Assembly (NCBI RefSeq): GCF_049801075.1 | Contig: NZ_JBNAGG010000002.1 | Span: 496,001 to 560,000 of the forward strand | Source: Maritalea sp049801075 | GTDB lineage: Bacteria; Pseudomonadota; Alphaproteobacteria; Rhizobiales; Devosiaceae | DNA length: 64,000 bases | Direction: 5' to 3' | Shown: positions 16,491 through 25,162 of the stretch, in pieces | Layout: each line of letters begins with the position of its first letter | Position numbering within the stretch: position 1 is the stretch's first letter | The notes under the pieces: generated by a model | Database searches by the model: none | Told to the model about the DNA's origin: nothing | Seen by the model: only the letters and a program-made list of their open reading frames with translations | Made by a program: the position numbers and the translations under genes

Positions 16491-18347
16491 ATGGGCCTTT
16501 CTGTAACATTGAGTAATGCTTTATCGGGAATGGATGTAAACCAGCGTAGCCTGGACATCGTTTCGCGAAACGTTGCCAATTCGGGAACGCCCGGCTATCA
16601 CCGACAAAGCGTTGCCCTGATTGATGGCTTTCGGGGTGGGAGTTCAAGTGTTCGCGTTGCGCAAATTCAACGTGCTTATGTGCAATCGCTTGAAACTCAA
16701 ACTCAGCGTGAAACCAGCCGCATGGGTGCGCTGGATGTGCAAGCTGAATTTTTGGGACGCTTGGAATTGTTGCTGGGCAAGCCCGGCGATATCAATTCGC
16801 TAGACACACAACTTTCGAACTTTAAGGGCGCGTTGCAGGAGCTTTCTGCCAGCCCGGAAGATTTTGTTAGCCGGGCCCAAGTGGTGGACCGTGCGCAGAC
16901 AATGGCGGAATCGCTAAACTTCTTGTCGCGATCTGTTCAAGGGATGCGGCAGGAGGCTGAAAGCCAGATCACCGTTCATGTGTCCGATCTAAATCAAAAC
17001 CTTGAATTGCTGTCCAAGATCAACCAAGAGCTGATGGACACAACCAAGGTAGATGACACGCGCCTTGGTATTATGGATGAACGCGATCGCTTGCTGGCAC
17101 AAGTGAGCGAGCTGATCGATATCAATGTGCAATATAATGATAATGGCACCATCAATGTGATGACCAAAACGGGCGTTGGTCTCGTGGATGCCGAGAAATT
17201 CTCGACCTTCAAGTTTGAGAATGCGGGGAGCCTATCACCAACCTCACTTTATGATACCGATCCAGTACTCAGCGGTGTGGGTAGCCTGAAAGTCGTGACG
17301 CCAGCCAATTTGGAAATTGACGTTGTTGCCCATGATTTGCTGACGTCTGGACGCATTTCATCGCTGCTTGATTTGCGCGACAATAAACTTGTGACTGCGC
17401 AAGATCAGCTAGATGAAATCGCGGCGGGCTTGGCGCAAGCCATGTCCACCATCGATACGGAAGGTACAGCAGTTTCCGCTGGCGGCGAAGATGGCTTTGA
17501 AGCTGATCTTGGCGCCATGCTGCCCGGCAACAGCTTCACCGTTAAATATGAAGTGGGCGGCACACCGCAAACGGTTCGTGTTGTGCGGGTGGATGACCCT
17601 TCCAAGCTGCCGATGGATAGCACGGATGAAAACGGCTTACGCACGATTGGCCTTGATTTCTCCGGCGGCATCGGCGCAGTTGCGACCGATTTGAATGCGG
17701 CGCTTGGCGCGGCGATTACGGTTTCGAACCCATCGGGCGATGTATTGCGCATCATGGATGATGGCGCGGCGAATACGTCTGATGTGCATTCCATGGTTGT
17801 ACAAACCACAGCCACTGGTACGCAGGATGGCGGCTTGGGCATGTCGCTATTTGTCGACAGCTCTTCAGGGGCATTCACCAATTCACTTGATGGTACGCCG
17901 CAAAAGCGTGGCTTTGCCCTGCGTATGGGCGTTAATCAGGACGTTGTGGCCAATAATTCGTTGTTGGTGCAACATTCTACCTCGCCCCTGACGCCAATTG
18001 GCGATGCCGATCGACCCAACTATTTGGCAGACCGACTGAACACCATGACCTTCCGCGCGGAAAGCGCAGCACAAGGGCAGGGCGCGTTTCGCCTGAATGG
18101 CAGTGTTGAGGAAATTGTGCGGCAAACGCTCAATTTCCAAGGCAATGAGATTTCAACGGTCAAGAAAGCGCATGAGCATCAAGGCAAGCTGCTCGAAACG
18201 TTGGAAATGCGTGCTGAAGATGCCTATGGCGTGGATATTGACCAGGAGATGGGCAAGCTTTTGGAATTGCAAAATGCCTATTCCGCCAATGCCCGGGTTT
18301 TGACCATTGTGCAAGAGCTGCTCGACCGCTTGATGCAGGCGTTTTAG
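16491..18347 (+). CDS. flgK: Flagellar hook-associated protein 1 FlgK
   Basis: A 618-residue hook-filament junction protein. The N-terminal helix (ALSGMDVNQRSLDIVSRNVA, then NSGTPGYHRQ) and C-terminal helix (QNAYSANARVLTIVQELLDR) are the paired coiled-coil ends of the FlgK family; the middle is variable. AGGGTGA lies before the ATG. It is 57 bp downstream of flgE and 11 bp upstream of flgL, so the three are one operon. Confidence 0.93.
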   Translation: MGLSVTLSNALSGMDVNQRSLDIVSRNVANSGTPGYHRQSVALIDGFRGGSSSVRVAQIQRAYVQSLETQTQRETSRMGALDVQAEFLGRLELLLGKPGDINSLDTQLSNFKGALQELSASPEDFVSRAQVVDRAQTMAESLNFLSRSVQGMRQEAESQITVHVSDLNQNLELLSKINQELMDTTKVDDTRLGIMDERDRLLAQVSELIDINVQYNDNGTINVMTKTGVGLVDAEKFSTFKFENAGSLSPTSLYDTDPVLSGVGSLKVVTPANLEIDVVAHDLLTSGRISSLLDLRDNKLVTAQDQLDEIAAGLAQAMSTIDTEGTAVSAGGEDGFEADLGAMLPGNSFTVKYEVGGTPQTVRVVRVDDPSKLPMDSTDENGLRTIGLDFSGGIGAVATDLNAALGAAITVSNPSGDVLRIMDDGAANTSDVHSMVVQTTATGTQDGGLGMSLFVDSSSGAFTNSLDGTPQKRGFALRMGVNQDVVANNSLLVQHSTSPLTPIGDADRPNYLADRLNTMTFRAESAAQGQGAFRLNGSVEEIVRQTLNFQGNEISTVKKAHEHQGKLLETLEMRAEDAYGVDIDQEMGKLLELQNAYSANARVLTIVQELLDRLMQAF

Positions 18348-18358
18348 GGAGACATTAG

Positions 18359-19858
18359 ATGATCGTAAATAACTCACTGTTTCCTGCAAAATTCAGCTAC
18401 CGCGCGATCACCGATATGCGCGACCAGCTGGATAAGCTAAACCAGCAATTGGCGACCGGCCAACGGGCGCAGACACTTTCTGAATTGGGTGCTGACCGCG
18501 TGGTTGATATGACGTTGCGGGCACGCACGAGTGCATTGGAAACCTATCAGCAAAATCTCGACAATTTGGATGTGCGTCTCAACTATCTCGACAATGTGAT
18601 GACCCGCATTGACGAGATTGAAGACGAAACACGCTCATCTGCGCAGCAAGGTTCGTTTGAGATTAATGGCGTGAACATGACCGCCGCGCAGTATCTGGCT
18701 GAAAACCGGATGAAAGAAGTGATCGATCTGCTGAATGCGGATTTGAACGGGCGTCATTTGATGGCTGGCAATGCGACAGCTGAAGACCCCGTCGCCAGCT
18801 TTGACGCTTTGATGAATGGCGCAGACGGCAAAGATGGCTTCCGTACGATTATGACCCAACGGCGCGAGGCTGATTTGGGCGCGTCGGGCCTCGGGCGTGT
18901 GACCAATGGTGTTGTGGGCACAACGGTGACCATTGCTGAAGATGGCACGCATCCATTCGGCTTCAAGTTGGATAGTCTTTCATCTGATGGAACATCAACG
19001 ACTTTGACGGGACCAACAGGCGCGCCACCAAGCGCGACGATCGAGTTTACAAGCCAACCTGCTGACAATGAGCGGATCATGATTGGCTTGGATTTACCCG
19101 ATGGCACAACTTTTTCTTTGGAATTGAAGGCAGTTGCCGGGGCACCACAAAGCCCGAATGAGTTCCAAATCGGCGGGACAACTGCAGACACTGCGGCCAA
19201 CATGCAAGCGGCCTTGAACGAACGTTTGGGGCATTTTGCACAAACGAAATTGCAGGCTGCATCTTCATTCGCGGCAGCGGATAATTTCTTCAACGCAAAT
19301 GGTGATCCCGCTATGCGTGTGGACGGCCCGCCTTATGACAGCGCGACGGCCATGGTGCCTGCCACCGATGCGGATACCGTGATTTGGTATCAAGGAGAAA
19401 GCTCCACCAACCCGCGGCTTAATTCGCAAGCGCGTGTGGATGAAAACACACGTGTGAATTATGGTGTACAGGCCAATGAAAAGGGGTTTGCTTCGCTCAT
19501 GCAATCGCTGGCGGTATTTGCGGCTGAAGGATATTCACCTTCCGATCCGAAAGCGACCGAACGCTATGAGGCCATGAACGGTGTGGTGAGACAGCGCCTT
19601 GCCGAAACAAATAATGGCGAAAAAGGCTCAATTGAAGTGATTCAAATGGAACTTGGCTTGGCCAAGACCACTGCTGGGCGGGTTGCAGAGCGGCATGGGC
19701 AGCAAAAAGCAACGCTGGAATCGATGCTGAGTGAGATTGAAACGGTTTCGATGGAAGAAGTTGCGATGCAGATCATGCAGCTTAAAACGCGGATGGAAGC
19801 AAGTTATCAAACTGCGTCTATTGTGAACCAGCTCACCATGGTCAACTATATGCGATAG
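18359..19858 (+). CDS. flgL: Flagellar hook-associated protein 3 FlgL
   Basis: A 499-residue junction protein with flagellin-like ends: N-terminal helix (DMRDQLDKLNQQLATGQRAQ) and C-terminal helix (EVAMQIMQLKTRMEASYQTA, SIVNQLTMVNYMR). It is longer than the enterobacterial protein (about 317), with a large central insert at about 190-370, as often in alphaproteobacteria. GGGAG precedes the ATG. Last gene of the flgE-flgK-flgL operon. Confidence 0.9.
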   Translation: MIVNNSLFPAKFSYRAITDMRDQLDKLNQQLATGQRAQTLSELGADRVVDMTLRARTSALETYQQNLDNLDVRLNYLDNVMTRIDEIEDETRSSAQQGSFEINGVNMTAAQYLAENRMKEVIDLLNADLNGRHLMAGNATAEDPVASFDALMNGADGKDGFRTIMTQRREADLGASGLGRVTNGVVGTTVTIAEDGTHPFGFKLDSLSSDGTSTTLTGPTGAPPSATIEFTSQPADNERIMIGLDLPDGTTFSLELKAVAGAPQSPNEFQIGGTTADTAANMQAALNERLGHFAQTKLQAASSFAAADNFFNANGDPAMRVDGPPYDSATAMVPATDADTVIWYQGESSTNPRLNSQARVDENTRVNYGVQANEKGFASLMQSLAVFAAEGYSPSDPKATERYEAMNGVVRQRLAETNNGEKGSIEVIQMELGLAKTTAGRVAERHGQQKATLESMLSEIETVSMEEVAMQIMQLKTRMEASYQTASIVNQLTMVNYMR

Positions 19859-19966
19859 CAGGCTATTCTTGGCCACTGCGGCATTGTGACCGCAATATAA
19901 GTTTCGATTTGCAAGTGGTTCAAAACTCGGCTTTGCTTTATTGATTGAGCAAAGTTGAGTTTGGTT

Positions 19967-20338
19967 ATGTTTAAAAATATTTCGATTGCTGCGGCGCTAC
20001 TGTTTTTCACCCTGAGCGCCCTTATGATTTTTTACCCACCTCTGATTTATTGGCTATTTGCCTTGGAGCCGCATGAGCTTGGCGACTTTTTGGCGAAGCG
20101 GGCTGGTGTGCTGTTTTTGGGCTTGGGATTGTTGAGCTTTTTGACGCGTGATGTGCGGGATAAAGCAATTCAGCGCATTATATCCATCAGCTTTGGCAGC
20201 ATGATGTTGCTTATGGCTGCGATGGGCATTTATGAATTTGCCCGAGGCTATGCTGGGATTGGGATTTGGTTTGCCAATTTAACCGAAATCGGCTTTGGCG
20301 CCGCCTATTTGATGATGTGGCGGCGCACAAAAGAATAA
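19967..20338 (+). CDS. Small four-helix membrane protein, unknown
   Basis: A 123-residue protein with four hydrophobic segments (about 4-26, 44-61, 71-90, 97-117) and short loops. It does not resemble a known flagellar part; it may be a passenger between flgL and flaF. The ATG at 19967 is preferred to the upstream TTG at 19955. No function assigned. Confidence 0.55.
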   Translation: MFKNISIAAALLFFTLSALMIFYPPLIYWLFALEPHELGDFLAKRAGVLFLGLGLLSFLTRDVRDKAIQRIISISFGSMMLLMAAMGIYEFARGYAGIGIWFANLTEIGFGAAYLMMWRRTKE

Positions 20339-20349
20339 TCTAGATCTGA

Positions 20350-20757
20350 TTACAGGGCAGGGTGGGCGCCTTGCGGTGCTTCTTCCTGGTTTTGTTGGGT
20401 GCGCAAGCCTGCGGCCAACTCTTTGTTGATGTTGATTAATACATCAAGGCGACGTGCCTCAGGATTGGCCAAGGTCGACATGGTGTGGTTCATAACAAAG
20501 ATGCCCAAATTGGCGACATTTTGCTTAATCAAAGTCGGCAACGGATTATCATCGTTTGTTACGGAGGTCATAAATACCGTCCACAACTTGCGATTATAGG
20601 TCAGCGCGCCGTCAAGCTCAGGCTTTTTGTTGTCCCAATCATCACGAATCCGCTGCAATTGTGCAGCTGACTTGGAAAGCAAAGAGGCTTCCAGTTCGCG
20701 TGGACTAGCTGTTTTCTTGGCTGTCTGTTGGTACGCCAAAGCCGCCTGTTGTTGCAT
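20350..20757 (-). CDS. flaF: Flagellar biosynthesis regulator FlaF
   Basis: A 135-residue cytosolic protein with the FlaF signature AYQQTAKKTASPRELEASLL at the N-terminus and an NRKLWTVFMTSV segment mid-protein. In Caulobacter and relatives FlaF is needed for flagellin translation/secretion and counteracts FlbT. Its start lies 53 bases inside the end of flbT in another frame; a TTG at 20739 would match the family start (M-AYQ) but the overlap remains. The pair sits directly downstream of the flagellin array. Confidence 0.88.
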   Translation of the reverse strand: MQQQAALAYQQTAKKTASPRELEASLLSKSAAQLQRIRDDWDNKKPELDGALTYNRKLWTVFMTSVTNDDNPLPTLIKQNVANLGIFVMNHTMSTLANPEARRLDVLININKELAAGLRTQQNQEEAPQGAHPAL

Positions 20758-21133
20758 CGCCGATCAGCTCCCGTTCGTATTCGATCAGTTTTTTAGCCTT
20801 CTTCAGAGCTTTATAAAGTGAACCGGTTAATATCTCATTATTAATTTCATCAACAATTGCGGTCATTGATGGGGCGGCTTTTACTAAGTCGTTGACAAGG
20901 CTGAAATATTCTTCCTGCACTTTATCAACGTCATCATCGAGATACATTAATTGCACTGCAAAATAGACGCGCTTGGCGGGGGAGGATGCTTCCTCCACGC
21001 GCATAATATCTTTTTCGCGCAGAATCGGCGATCTACCTGAGACATATAGCCGTGTGCGTTGATCTGAATTGGTGATCACACAATCACCCACAATCAGCCG
21101 CTCTTTCGGCTTTAATTCAACTTTTAGGGCCAT
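20705..21133 (-). CDS. flbT: Flagellin mRNA regulator FlbT
   Basis: A 142-residue protein matching FlbT throughout (N-terminal LKPKERLIVGDCVITN, central YFAVQLMYLDD, C-terminal LYKALKKAKKLIEYE). FlbT is a post-transcriptional regulator that binds the 5' untranslated region of flagellin mRNA in Caulobacter and promotes its decay when the hook is incomplete. Here it lies 42 bp after the stop of the first flagellin gene on the same strand and overlaps flaF. Its presence matters for the leader RNA elements described in the findings. Confidence 0.9.
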   Translation of the reverse strand: MALKVELKPKERLIVGDCVITNSDQRTRLYVSGRSPILREKDIMRVEEASSPAKRVYFAVQLMYLDDDVDKVQEEYFSLVNDLVKAAPSMTAIVDEINNEILTGSLYKALKKAKKLIEYERELIGDATTGGFGVPTDSQENS

Positions 21134-21175
21134 GTCGTCCTCTTATGAATTTTGCAGAACTATCCTAAACTCTCC

Positions 21176-22285
21176 TTATTGGAAGAGTCTCAAAACGTTC
21201 TGATCCGCTTGCGACGCCATGGAGAGAGCGGTTGATGACAATTGCTGCCGTGTTTGCAATGCCAAAAGGTTCGCGCCTTCTTCGTTGGTGTCCGCTAAGG
21301 TCAGCATATCCGCACCGTTGGCCAAAGTCGAAATCATTTGTTTGGTAAAGTTAGTGCGGTTTTCAACAACTGTGAGGTTGGTGCCGAATGTTGAGGCCTG
21401 ATCACGCAGCAAGTTGAGCGATTCTGTGATGTCGTTTAGAACAGCATTTACAGACACTTCGTTGTCGAAAGACCCTGCCACATAGCCCGTGCCAGTAAGC
21501 GTTGTCATGTCAGCAGTTGTGTCGGTGTCATCCAGTGTGAAATTGCCCGCAGCGGTTGTGATGGTAACCGTTGTGCCGTCGGAAGATGCAGAAACGTCAG
21601 GAATTGCGTCCAATGCGTTGATGATATCGGCGGCGGTTGTCGTGGCCTCATACTCAATTGTGTAAGTGTCTGACCCAATGGTGAGTGTCAATTCATCGCC
21701 AGCTTCGCGGCCTGCTATAAGGTTGGTTTCGGTCACAGTGCCCGTGGAAGAGGTGCCAACTGTGATGTCATTTAGGCCTAGGAACGTTGATGTGTCTGTA
21801 AGGTCAATGGCCTGGATGATCAGTTTTGAGGTGCTGTCTTCGTTAAATACCACTGAAAGATCATTGCCTGTGCCAGCGAGTAAGTTCTTGCCATTGTAGC
21901 CTGCGTCGCGCGCCATATCCTCGATCTGCTGCAACAAGCCATTGAACTCGTTAGCAAAAACCCGACGATCTTCGATCTTGTTGGTTTGGTTCGCTTGGTT
22001 CGCTTTCGCCTTGGCTGCCTCCACCAAGTTTACAATATTGGTGATGCCATTGTCGGCGGCTTTTAGCGTTTGTACGCCTTGGCCCATCGAATCGAGCAAG
22101 CTCGCCAAATCGTTGGCGCGGCTATTCAAGCCTTGGGACGTGAAGAAAGAGTTCGGATTGTCGAGTGCAGAATTGACCTTTAGGCCCGTCGCCAAACGGT
22201 TTTGTGTGCGGCCCATCATGTCGGCTGTACGTTGCAGCGACAATAGGTTTTGCCGTACGGATTGCGAGAGGGTAATATCTTTCAT
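21176..22285 (-). CDS. Flagellin 1 (of five)
   Basis: A 369-residue filament subunit. The conserved N-terminal D0/D1 helices (SVRQNLLSLQRTADMMGRTQ, NRLATGLKVNSALDNP) and C-terminal helix (LLALQTRQQLSSTALSMASQ, ADQNVLRLFQ) flank a variable acidic threonine/aspartate-rich middle. It is the most 3' of five tandem paralogues and the closest to flbT-flaF. Among the five it is the most diverged at the N-terminus (MKDITLSQ; R instead of K in MGRTQNR). AAGGATGG lies before the ATG. Confidence 0.93.
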   Translation of the reverse strand: MKDITLSQSVRQNLLSLQRTADMMGRTQNRLATGLKVNSALDNPNSFFTSQGLNSRANDLASLLDSMGQGVQTLKAADNGITNIVNLVEAAKAKANQANQTNKIEDRRVFANEFNGLLQQIEDMARDAGYNGKNLLAGTGNDLSVVFNEDSTSKLIIQAIDLTDTSTFLGLNDITVGTSSTGTVTETNLIAGREAGDELTLTIGSDTYTIEYEATTTAADIINALDAIPDVSASSDGTTVTITTAAGNFTLDDTDTTADMTTLTGTGYVAGSFDNEVSVNAVLNDITESLNLLRDQASTFGTNLTVVENRTNFTKQMISTLANGADMLTLADTNEEGANLLALQTRQQLSSTALSMASQADQNVLRLFQ

Positions 22286-22348
22286 CGCGAACCATCCTTC
22301 CTGGAGTTGTTAATAGAGTCTTGCCACGATTCTTGGTGACAATGAATT

Positions 22349-22371
22349 GTTAACCTTACTGAAAGGTTAAC
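22349..22371. promoter_or_regulatory. Palindrome upstream of flagellin 1
   Basis: GTTAACCTT-ACTGA-AAGGTTAAC is a perfect 9-bp inverted repeat 64 bp before the flagellin 1 ATG. It overlaps a near-CtrA arrangement TTAA-N6-TTAAC (22367-22381), one base short of the N7 consensus. It may be an operator or mRNA leader hairpin. Confidence 0.45.
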
Positions 22372-22429
22372 GCATATTAACGGAATGGCTCAAATTGGAG
22401 CAGGTGGGCGAATTTTCCACAATATCTAC

Positions 22430-22442
22430 GGCAAAATCTGCC
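22430..22442. promoter_or_regulatory. GGCA-N5-TGCC palindrome upstream of flagellin 1
   Basis: GGCAAAATCTGCC, followed by TAGT, 145 bp before the flagellin 1 start; a degenerate partner GGCGAATTTTCC lies at 22407-22418. Same motif as at 14898, 30397, 39485, 39499, 47658 and 47772. No good sigma-54 site was found between it and flagellin 1. Confidence 0.45.
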
Positions 22443-22457
22443 TAGTTTGTTTTGACA

Positions 22458-22493
22458 TAAAAAAAGACGTCGAAAGAATCGACGCCTTTTTTT
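22458..22493 (-). terminator. Intrinsic terminator of flagellin 2
   Basis: Stem GACGTCGA/TCGACGCC (22466-22473 with 22479-22486) flanked by an A-run and a T-run, so it can act on both strands; it lies 37 bases beyond the flagellin 2 stop. Confidence 0.8.
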
Positions 22494-22529
22494 GAAGAAA
22501 TAGCTCTGAGAGCCGAGTTATGCTGTGTC

Positions 22530-23642
22530 TTAACCGAAGAGACGCAACACCGCTTGGTCCGCTTGTGAAGCGAAGGAGAGGGAGGTCGAAGCCAATTGCT
22601 GCCGTGTTTGCAAGGCCAGCAAATTCGCGCCTTCCTCGTTGGTATCTGCCAAAGTCAGCTTGCCAGCGCCTTCTTCCAAAGTGTTGATCAAACGCTTGGT
22701 GAAGTTTTGGCGGTTTTCAACAACGGTGAGGTTGGTGCCGAATGTTGAGGCTTGAGAGCGTAAGGTTGAGAGAGCTGAGCTCAGTGTGTCTAGCGACGCG
22801 CTGATTGATGTGTCGGTGTCGAATGTACCTTCCACATAGCCGGTGCCAGTTTGTGTGGCCAAATCAGCTGTTGTGTCGGTATCATCAATAACAATATCAC
22901 CGGCTGCGGATGTGATTGAAATTGTTGTACCGTCTGTGGAAGCTTCCACACCGTCAATCGCGTTCAGGGCTGTGATTACATCTTCAGAAGTTGTGCCCGC
23001 GCCATAGTCGATTGTTGCAACAGTTGAACCGCCAACAGTTACTGTCAATGTGTCGCCTGCTTCATCACCGCCTTCAAGGTCAGTTTCTGCGATGCTCAAT
23101 GTGCCGGCTGTGCCAACAGTGAGGTCTGCAAGGCCAAGAGCGCCCGAGGTGTCAGTGTAATCAACGGCGTCGATGGTGATGGAAGAAGTACCGTCTTCAT
23201 TGAAGATAACGGACAAATCGTTGCCAGTGCCAGCGAGCAAGTTTTTGCCTTTATAGCCAGCATCTTTCGCCAAATCTTCGATCTGGGTCAGTAGATCGTT
23301 ATATTCTTGTGCAAAGCGACGACGATCTTCAATTTTGTTGGATTGCAGCGCCTGGTTAGCCTTACCTTTGGCAGCTTCAACCAATTTTGTAATGGCTTGG
23401 ATGCCTTCATCCGCTGCTTTAAGGGTTTGGACGCCCTGGCCCATATCATCCAACAATCCGCTTAGATCAGAAGCGCGATTATTCAATGCAGAGGCAGTGA
23501 AGAATGAGTTGGGGTTATCAAGTGCAGAGTTCACTTTTAGACCCGTGGCCAAACGATTTTGCGTTTTGGACATCAAGTCGGCCGTGCTTTGCAGTGAAAG
23601 GAGGTTCTGCCGCACTGCTGCGGACAAGTGGATCATTGTCAA
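22530..23642 (-). CDS. Flagellin 2, TTG start likely
   Basis: A 370-residue flagellin with family-typical ends (AAVRQNLLSLQSTADLMSKT; QTRQQLASTSLSFASQADQA) and a middle related to flagellins 1, 4 and 5. Starting at the TTG (23642) gives MTMIHLS, equal in length to the starts of flagellins 1, 3 and 4, and leaves AAGGAA at a normal distance; the ATG two codons later (23636) would leave it too far away. A CtrA-type box lies 65 bp upstream. Confidence 0.92.
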   Translation of the reverse strand: MTMIHLSAAVRQNLLSLQSTADLMSKTQNRLATGLKVNSALDNPNSFFTASALNNRASDLSGLLDDMGQGVQTLKAADEGIQAITKLVEAAKGKANQALQSNKIEDRRRFAQEYNDLLTQIEDLAKDAGYKGKNLLAGTGNDLSVIFNEDGTSSITIDAVDYTDTSGALGLADLTVGTAGTLSIAETDLEGGDEAGDTLTVTVGGSTVATIDYGAGTTSEDVITALNAIDGVEASTDGTTISITSAAGDIVIDDTDTTADLATQTGTGYVEGTFDTDTSISASLDTLSSALSTLRSQASTFGTNLTVVENRQNFTKRLINTLEEGAGKLTLADTNEEGANLLALQTRQQLASTSLSFASQADQAVLRLFG

Positions 23643-23706
23643 AGTTCTATTCCTTCATGGTTTCTAGGCCCGATTCTGGGGCACTTACGATCATGAATGA
23701 ACATGG

Positions 23707-23722
23707 TTAATCGAAGTTTAAC
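23707..23722. promoter_or_regulatory. CtrA-type box upstream of flagellin 2
   Basis: TTAA-TCGAAGT-TTAAC matches the CtrA consensus TTAA-N7-TTAAC exactly, 65 bp before the flagellin 2 start. Confidence 0.6.
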
Positions 23723-23776
23723 TGGCCGTGCAAAATGCGGAATTTGTTGCAAATTGCGAAAAATCACGCAGGCAAT

Positions 23777-23800
23777 AAAAAAGGCGAGCTGAAGCCCGCC
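23777..23800 (-). terminator. Intrinsic terminator of flagellin 3
   Basis: On the minus strand GGCGGGC-TTCA-GCTCGCC is followed by TTTTTTAT; it lies just after the flagellin 3 stop. Confidence 0.78.
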
Positions 23801-23828
23801 TGTTAAATCTGCTATATTTTTCAATTTA

Positions 23829-24986
23829 TTAGAATAGTCGTAGCACGTTCTGGTCTGCCTGAGAGGCGAAGGAGAGGGATGTTGAGGAAAGCTGTTGCCG
23901 TGTTTGCAGTGCCAGCAAATTCGCGCCCTCTTCATTGGTGTCCGCAAGTGTGAGTTTGCCCGCGCCTTCTTGCAATGTATTGATCAATGACTTTGTGAAA
24001 TTTTGACGGTTTTCAACAACAGTCAAATTTGTGCCGAACGTAGAAGCCTGTGATCGCAGTGTGTTGAGCGCGTTATTGAGATTATCTAAAGTCGCGTTGA
24101 TTTGCTCGTCAGTTTCAAAGCCGCTTGTGCTGCCTGCAGCGAAATTTGAAGATGTCGTTTTCGACAGATCGTTTGTCGTAACGGAATCGTCAATCGAGAC
24201 GTTGCTCTCGGTGTAGGTTATTGTCAGCGAGCCCGTCATCATGCCGGGTACAAAGGTCGCCGACAAGCCTGAGATGCTGGCGGAATTGATCTCATTTGCG
24301 ATGTATTCGGAGAAGCTGGTGGCGCCCGGGCCGGGGTCGCCTGCCGCAATTAAGGTGTTTCCTTCACCATCCTCAATAATGAAGGTGTCGCCCATGTCCA
24401 TATTGTTGGCTAAATCGGCGTCACTGATGGTAAACGAGCCCGGTGTGTTTGCAGTCACGCCAGCGATTTCTGCCAAGCCTAATGATGACTCGGTGTCTGT
24501 ATAGTCAACCGCGCTAATGCCAAGTTTGCTGGTCCCATCTTCATTGAACACAACATCTAAATCATTGCCGGTGCCTGCCAGCAAGTTTTTGCCGTTATAG
24601 CCAGCATCTTTCGCTAGTTGCTCAATTTGGCTCAATAACTCATTGTATTCCGTTGCATATTTTGTGCGGTCATCTGTGCTGGATGATTGCAGGGCCTGAT
24701 TGGCTTTGCCTTTGGCGGCTTCCACCAGTTTGGTGATGGACTTTATGCCTTCATCAGCCGCTTTTAGAGTTTGAATGGATTGGCCCATATCATCCAAAAG
24801 TCCGCCAAGATCGTTGGATCTATTATTGAGGGCCGAGGCGGTAAAGAATGAGCTTGGGTTGTCCAGTGCAGAATTCACCTTCAAGCCGGTGGCGAGGCGA
24901 TTTTGTGTTTTGGACATCATATCTGCGGTGGATTGGAGTGACAGAAGATTCTGCCGGACCGCCGAGGAAAGCTGAATACTACTCAT
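23829..24986 (-). CDS. Flagellin 3, divergent central domain
   Basis: A 385-residue flagellin with the same conserved ends as its paralogues (SAVRQNLLSLQSTADMMSKT; QQLSSTSLSFASQADQNVLR). Its central domain (about residues 175-290) is unlike the other four: it lacks the repeated VDDTDTTAD-type segment and carries its own segment with PGSFTISDADLANNMDMGD. This suggests a surface-exposed region of different antigenic or mechanical character. A CtrA-type box precedes it. Confidence 0.92.
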   Translation of the reverse strand: MSSIQLSSAVRQNLLSLQSTADMMSKTQNRLATGLKVNSALDNPSSFFTASALNNRSNDLGGLLDDMGQSIQTLKAADEGIKSITKLVEAAKGKANQALQSSSTDDRTKYATEYNELLSQIEQLAKDAGYNGKNLLAGTGNDLDVVFNEDGTSKLGISAVDYTDTESSLGLAEIAGVTANTPGSFTISDADLANNMDMGDTFIIEDGEGNTLIAAGDPGPGATSFSEYIANEINSASISGLSATFVPGMMTGSLTITYTESNVSIDDSVTTNDLSKTTSSNFAAGSTSGFETDEQINATLDNLNNALNTLRSQASTFGTNLTVVENRQNFTKSLINTLQEGAGKLTLADTNEEGANLLALQTRQQLSSTSLSFASQADQNVLRLF

Positions 24987-25047
24987 AAACTGACTTCTGG
25001 TTTATCGGGACGCCCTTCTGGACGCTCAAAACAATAGAAGTATTTCA

Positions 25048-25063
25048 GTTAACTGAAGGTTAA
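25048..25063 (-). promoter_or_regulatory. CtrA-type box upstream of flagellin 3
   Basis: On the minus strand TTAA-CCTTCAG-TTAAC is an exact TTAA-N7-TTAAC match, 62 bp before the flagellin 3 ATG. Confidence 0.6.
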
Positions 25064-25090
25064 TGACTTAGGTAAGAATCTGAAAATGAA

Positions 25091-25128
25091 TAAAAAAATG
25101 GGCGGTGCATGATCCGCACACCGCCCAT
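25091..25128 (-). terminator. Intrinsic terminator of flagellin 4
   Basis: Stem ATGGGCGGTG/CACCGCCCAT (25098-25107 with 25119-25128) followed on the minus strand by a run of T; it lies 35 bases after the flagellin 4 stop. Confidence 0.78.
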
Positions 25129-25162
25129 TGCGATAAAGTACGCAATACTAAATTCTTTATCC

